Of a stretch of 47,422 nucleotides of DNA, positions 44,176-47,422 are shown one piece after another (the first letter of the stretch is position 1; each line of letters opens with the position of its first letter). The DNA lies in contig CALLAC010000027.1 of the NCBI GenBank assembly GCA_938002655.1, forward strand, positions 1 to 47,422, given 5' to 3'. The stretch comes from an uncultured Cytophagales bacterium. Lineage in GTDB: Bacteria > Bacteroidota > Bacteroidia > Cytophagales > Thermonemataceae. The translations under genes and the position numbers were made by a program. The notes below the pieces were generated by a model. That model had not been told where the DNA came from. It saw nothing but the letters and a program-made list of their open reading frames with translations, and did no database searches.

Positions 44176-46287
44176 TTACTCAATAAATACCGCCAACTGA
44201 TTTTGCGAAACCCTATCTACAACAAAACTTAAAGCCCGTAACTGTTTTATGAAATTGGTCTTTTTAAAAGGTGTTATTCCTTCGTCAGTGCAAAATATCC
44301 TGTATTCCTTATAGAGTTCTTTTATTAGTTTGTATCTTGTTGGACTGCTTTTATATTCGTTTTCGGATATAAACATTTGGACGCTATTACTTTCAATCTT
44401 ATATTGCTCCACTGCTTGGCGTGCGGCTTGGCAATCTGAAAACCTTCCCTGTTCAAGTAATCTATTAAGACCCTCCAAAACCCAATTAAAAACGCCTGAA
44501 AGTTCATTATCAATTATTTTGTTGTGCAGGTTCTTGTCTTGTTCGCTTTCAGGAATAGTAACATCAAAAGGAATAATTAGAAACCTTCTAAAAAAGGCGT
44601 GGGTATGCTCCACGTCTTTTGGCAATTCGTTACAATTGAATATAAGTTTTGCGTATTGTCTCAAAATGAAAGGTTGCCCGTAAGGTAGCCTCGCCTCAAC
44701 GGGTTCGCCTGAAACAAGGTTCTTGAAAAGAGCTGCTTCAAGTTTGTCGTTTATTTCACTTGCATAATTTACTAACTTGTTGGCTATCATAGCTCTATAA
44801 TACCCGCTTTTGTCTGTAAGACTTTGAAGAGAATAACTGCTTACATTTTCCTTACCTAACAAAGCATTTACAACCTCAAAGAATACGCTTTTGCCGTTTG
44901 CACCTGTACCGTACAGAATTAAGGCTTTTTCCTCTTTTAGTACTTTACTCCCGTGTTTTACGAAAATATAGCCCAAATATTCAGCCAAAACTCTTTGGCG
45001 TTCAGGGTCGGGTAATACTCTATTTAAGTACGCTTCAAAAATGGGGGCTTTGGCTTGTGGGTCGTACTCAAATGGCAGTTGGTAGGTAAGAAAATCCGAA
45101 CGGTCAAAAGGTCTTAATTTCGTGCCTTTTGGTCCTACCTCAAATGTTCCGTTTTGTAAGTTTATCAAAACAGTATTGGTATTGCTTTCGGGTGTTGGCA
45201 AATAAGCCGTTGCAATAAATTGTTTAAACAGCTGTTCCCTAAATTGGTAAAACCTTGCTGAAAACATAGCAACGCCCATTTGTTCGGCTGCTTCGCCTAA
45301 AAACTTTTGAAATGTTTCTTTATCAATCTCGGACCAAAAAGCACCGTTGTACAAATAAATAAAATCGTGGTTTTTGCACAAACTCCAATTATTTTTTTCA
45401 GCTACCCGCAACACGTTTTCAATTGATAAAACCAAAAAATTCTTGTGGTTCAATTTCATTTTTTCCAAACTCCTTTGAATATCCTTTGCTTGGTCGCTCC
45501 CTGGTTCAGCTTTTTTCAGTTGCTCCCTTAATTTTTCAACTTTTGGGAACGCTAATGCTTGGAAATCAATAGGTTCTATTTGTTCAAGCAGTTGGCTAAA
45601 TATTTCAGCATGGGGGGTGAGTGTGGGGTTTGTTGTTTTTCGGTTCTCCCCCCTAACATAGTTTAATATAGCTTCGGGAGTGAGGTCGGCAAATGGGGGG
45701 TTCAGTTTCGTTCCCTTGCAAAGGTCGTTTATATTTATTGTAGGTGCTTCGGGTTGGTAAATTGCTTCGGGGTCGTGGCACAAAAAGCAAGCCCTTGCAA
45801 TATCCTTGCAATTGTCAATTTTTATGCCCCATTCATCTGAAAAAAACTTTTCAAAACCCACAAAATAATTCAAATGCTCGGCTTGCGAAGGGTTTATTCT
45901 ATACACAACCTTTAAGCCCGTGCCCGTTGGACTTACAAACATCAATGCGGGGGGTAGTTTTTCCAACAATTTTTCTTTTACCTCCTTAATATTGGTAACG
46001 TCGTCCAAATCCAAACAAAAAAGGTTGGAACGTTCTTTAAGCCCTTCATTACTGCGTTTTGAAAAAACCCCGCTAAATGTAACGTAATCTAATTTTGATT
46101 TTTTTATTTCATTTTGTTTTTCTTTATTCCCTTTCCTTATTGCCTGCGTTACCTCTTTATATTTGTCGCTTTTAATCAGCTCAAAAACCTCCTCCAACGT
46201 TACCGCTTTTTTTGGCAAATTATTTGTTATAGGTGCGAGAAAAAAAGAAAATTCTTTATCTTTGCATTGAGTAGCTTTCATTTTCAT
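44176..46287 (-). CDS. VirE_N (BT4734-like) and P4-type primase-helicase
   Basis: The ATG at 46287 gives 703 residues; a TTG 18 nt upstream is less likely. The N-terminal part (about 45-190) matches the VirE_N/BT4734-like domain: VTFSGVFSKRSNEGLKERSN, LFCLDLDDV, LMFVSPTGTGLKVVYRI and CKDIARACFLCHDPEAIY. The C-terminal part (about 300-690) is a phage/plasmid P4-family SF3 helicase. It has GYIFVKHGSKVLKEEKALIL followed by the Walker A GTGANGKS (460-467), LVNYASEIN, KLIFNCNELP and the RRFLIIPFDVTIPE arginine-finger region. It probably opens and primes the element's own origin. It is the core replication protein of the mobile region. Confidence 0.88.
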   Translation of the reverse strand: MKMKATQCKDKEFSFFLAPITNNLPKKAVTLEEVFELIKSDKYKEVTQAIRKGNKEKQNEIKKSKLDYVTFSGVFSKRSNEGLKERSNLFCLDLDDVTNIKEVKEKLLEKLPPALMFVSPTGTGLKVVYRINPSQAEHLNYFVGFEKFFSDEWGIKIDNCKDIARACFLCHDPEAIYQPEAPTININDLCKGTKLNPPFADLTPEAILNYVRGENRKTTNPTLTPHAEIFSQLLEQIEPIDFQALAFPKVEKLREQLKKAEPGSDQAKDIQRSLEKMKLNHKNFLVLSIENVLRVAEKNNWSLCKNHDFIYLYNGAFWSEIDKETFQKFLGEAAEQMGVAMFSARFYQFREQLFKQFIATAYLPTPESNTNTVLINLQNGTFEVGPKGTKLRPFDRSDFLTYQLPFEYDPQAKAPIFEAYLNRVLPDPERQRVLAEYLGYIFVKHGSKVLKEEKALILYGTGANGKSVFFEVVNALLGKENVSSYSLQSLTDKSGYYRAMIANKLVNYASEINDKLEAALFKNLVSGEPVEARLPYGQPFILRQYAKLIFNCNELPKDVEHTHAFFRRFLIIPFDVTIPESEQDKNLHNKIIDNELSGVFNWVLEGLNRLLEQGRFSDCQAARQAVEQYKIESNSVQMFISENEYKSSPTRYKLIKELYKEYRIFCTDEGITPFKKTNFIKQLRALSFVVDRVSQNQLAVFIE

Positions 46288-46301
46288 TTCAGTTTTTTTG
46301 T

Positions 46302-46477
46302 TCAACGTTCGTTTTGAGTGCCACTTTTTTTTAAGTGGTCTATTAAGTCAATTCGGGAAAAATACAGGCGTTTGCTCGTTTTAGTTTTGTGCTGCCTGTA
46401 AAGGCTACAAATACTTTTTGCATTTGTGCCTGAAAATGCGTATTTTTACCCCGTCCTTTATGCTTAGGGCTGTTCAT
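46302..46477 (-). pseudogene. Small winged-helix-like gene with a probable frameshift
   Basis: From ATG 46477 the frame reads MNSPKHKGRGKNTHFQAQMQ, then VFVAFTGSTKLKRANACIF, and stops at 46343 after 44 codons. The N-terminus resembles, from memory, small HTH proteins next to primases in Bacteroidota elements (FQAQ...V...AF). A -1 shift at the A5/T5 run (46358-46362) would continue as SRIDLIDHLKKSGTQNER and stop at 46302, immediately before the primase gene. The ATG is 5 nt after the stop of the excisionase-like gene. It could be a mutation, a programmed shift, or a genuinely short gene. Confidence 0.4.
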
Positions 46478-46481
46478 TTGG

Positions 46482-46838
46482 TTACTTTCCATTGTTCAGC
46501 CCTTTTTTATTGTTCAAATACGCTTTGGCTTCCTGCTCAATTTCAGCGTTTGACTTTTTACGCCCTTGTTTTATCCAATCAATTATTGTTTGACGGACAA
46601 AATACAAGCGTTTGCCCTGCTTACATACTCCCGGTATTTCATTTCTTGAAACTTTTGAGTATAGCGTTGCCTTTGAGAGGTGCAAAAGTTTTGCAACCTC
46701 ATCAACGCTCAAAAACTGTTCGGGGTGGTCGGTGGGTTGTTCCTGTCTTTCAATTAACAGGCGTTTTAATTCGCTAACTTCTTTTGTTAGCATTGTTACC
46801 GCTTCGGGTAACTTGTCAAATGTTAATACTTGTTCCAT
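46482..46838 (-). CDS. Helix-turn-helix excisionase-like DNA-binding protein
   Basis: This 118-residue protein starts with a predicted coiled coil (LPEAVTMLTKEVSELKRLLIERQEQ, about 9-35), followed by an HTH_17/excisionase-type domain (about 42-95). The domain contains FLSVDEVAKLLHLSKATLYSK, then VSRNEIPGVCKQGKRLYFVRQTIIDWIKQG (core KQGKRLYFVRQTI). Such proteins regulate excision or replication genes of Bacteroidota conjugative and mobilizable elements. Two 14-bp direct repeats in its upstream region (46877-46911) may be its operators. Confidence 0.88.
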   Translation of the reverse strand: MEQVLTFDKLPEAVTMLTKEVSELKRLLIERQEQPTDHPEQFLSVDEVAKLLHLSKATLYSKVSRNEIPGVCKQGKRLYFVRQTIIDWIKQGRKKSNAEIEQEAKAYLNNKKGLNNGK

Positions 46839-46876
46839 TACAAAAGATTTTTTTTATTTCTTTTGCAATGTTCGGT

Positions 46877-46911
46877 GTGGTATTTACGGGTAAAAAGGTG
46901 GTATTTACGGG
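46877..46911. promoter_or_regulatory. Two 14-bp direct repeats, candidate operator
   Basis: GTGGTATTTACGGG occurs at 46877-46890 and 46898-46911, an exact 21-nt offset (two helical turns). They lie between the partial gene and the excisionase-like gene, 39-73 nt before the latter's ATG. Confidence 0.6.
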
Positions 46912-46939
46912 CTTCCTTGTTTCTTAATTTTAGTTGGTT

Positions 46940-47422
46940 TTACCTTGTTAATGCCTTGTATAAATCCCCTTCCGTTTCTTTTTCAAAGTGGCTTAAAACC
47001 CTAATAAGTTGAAAATATTTTGTATCGGTACTTAGTTTATTTTCATTACTCAATTCCTTATGTATTTCGCCTAATGCTTTTGCAACCTTTGTTTTACAAG
47101 TCCTTTTTAGCTGTATTATTGTTTCGGGTAATTTATAGGGTTTGTATTCAAAAAAGTTTGTAAGTAAATCAGTAAACAAATTAAAATCCTGTTCAGAAAC
47201 AAAGGCGTATTTCCAACCTTGTTTATCCATATTTGTAAAGGCTTCGATAATTACTCTCTTTGTCCTGCTTTCGTTTACACTAATCGTTTGAGGTGTATCC
47301 CTTTCATTAAGTTTCTCCCAAAGTGGTGTTTTTAGGTCTTTACTCATTTCTTTGAGTTCCATTGGACTGTATGGGTTGAATGTTTCCAACCATTCATTTT
47401 GCCAATTGATGCACCATTTTAC
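46940..47422 (-). CDS. Conserved mobile-element protein of unknown function, 5' end beyond window
   Basis: The frame is open from the right edge of the window to a stop at 46940, at least 160 codons. The visible part begins VKWCINWQNEWLETFNPYSP. It is a helical, charged protein with no motif I recognise (MDKQGWKYAFVSEQDFNLF, IQLKRTCKTKVAKALGEIHK). No ATG is needed at 47389, where only a TTG occurs, because the frame continues upstream. Its position before an excisionase-like gene fits accessory regulation or replication, but no function can be assigned. Confidence 0.65.
   Translation of the reverse strand, partial: VKWCINWQNEWLETFNPYSPMELKEMSKDLKTPLWEKLNERDTPQTISVNESRTKRVIIEAFTNMDKQGWKYAFVSEQDFNLFTDLLTNFFEYKPYKLPETIIQLKRTCKTKVAKALGEIHKELSNENKLSTDTKYFQLIRVLSHFEKETEGDLYKALTR

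Noticed and set aside
46418-46777. A 119-codon plus-strand frame
   Set aside because: Antisense to the excisionase-like gene, whose HTH motif is clear.

Overview
The window is a chromosome segment from a member of the Bacteroidota, probably a Cytophagales-like bacterium. The evidence is many copies of the Bacteroidota promoter -7 motif (TAnnTTTG, often with a TTTG about 19-20 nt upstream), few obvious Shine-Dalgarno sequences, a Bacteroidota-type LptE, a PorE-like TPR/propeller/OmpA protein, an OmpA protein with thrombospondin type 3 repeats, and low-GC DNA. The genus cannot be read from the sequence alone.

Bases 1 to about 42,000 are ordinary core chromosome. In order they hold: a dicluster ferredoxin; a secreted tricorn-like protease and a secreted zinc metalloprotease; a DUF2911 protein; trmB; a secreted M23 peptidase; fabI; an ECF sigma factor followed by a membrane-anchored trypsin-like protease with an anti-sigma-like cytoplasmic domain; an outer-membrane OmpA/TSP3 protein; glyceraldehyde-3-phosphate dehydrogenase; tRNA-Arg(TCT) and tRNA-Met(CAT); a membrane SpoIIE-type phosphatase and a periplasmic vWA/cytoplasmic FHA protein; gatA; an lptE-TPR-secG cluster; rsmE; a peptide-binding lipoprotein and a NamZ/DUF1343 lipoprotein; an exbB-exbD-exbD-tonB operon; a patatin; a DASH cryptochrome; rsmI; ispH; the PorE-like protein; a second ECF sigma/anti-sigma pair paralogous to the first; recR; a CPBP protease; and an NAD-dependent epimerase.

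From about 42.0 kb to the right edge the content changes to the replication/regulation part of a mobile element, all genes on the minus strand. In transcription order it has a partial conserved protein, a helix-turn-helix excisionase-like protein, a broken small gene, a VirE_N/P4-type primase-helicase, a zinc-ribbon DUF6371-like primase-related protein, a small overlapping DUF6965-like gene, tandem repeats, and a Cys-motif protein. No integrase, relaxase or attachment site is visible; if present they lie to the right of the window.

The most unusual structure is inside this element. A perfect 36-bp sequence made mainly of 9-nt iterations (GTTACTAAA) occurs three times: two direct copies inside a 170-bp tandem duplication (42785-43127) and one inverted copy at 44133-44168. 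The inverted pair brackets the DUF6371-like gene. The tandem duplication copied the 5' end of the neighbouring gene, and two small reading frames appear to need a frameshift. A second notable theme is the pair of paralogous sigma/anti-sigma modules, one with a serine protease as its periplasmic domain.
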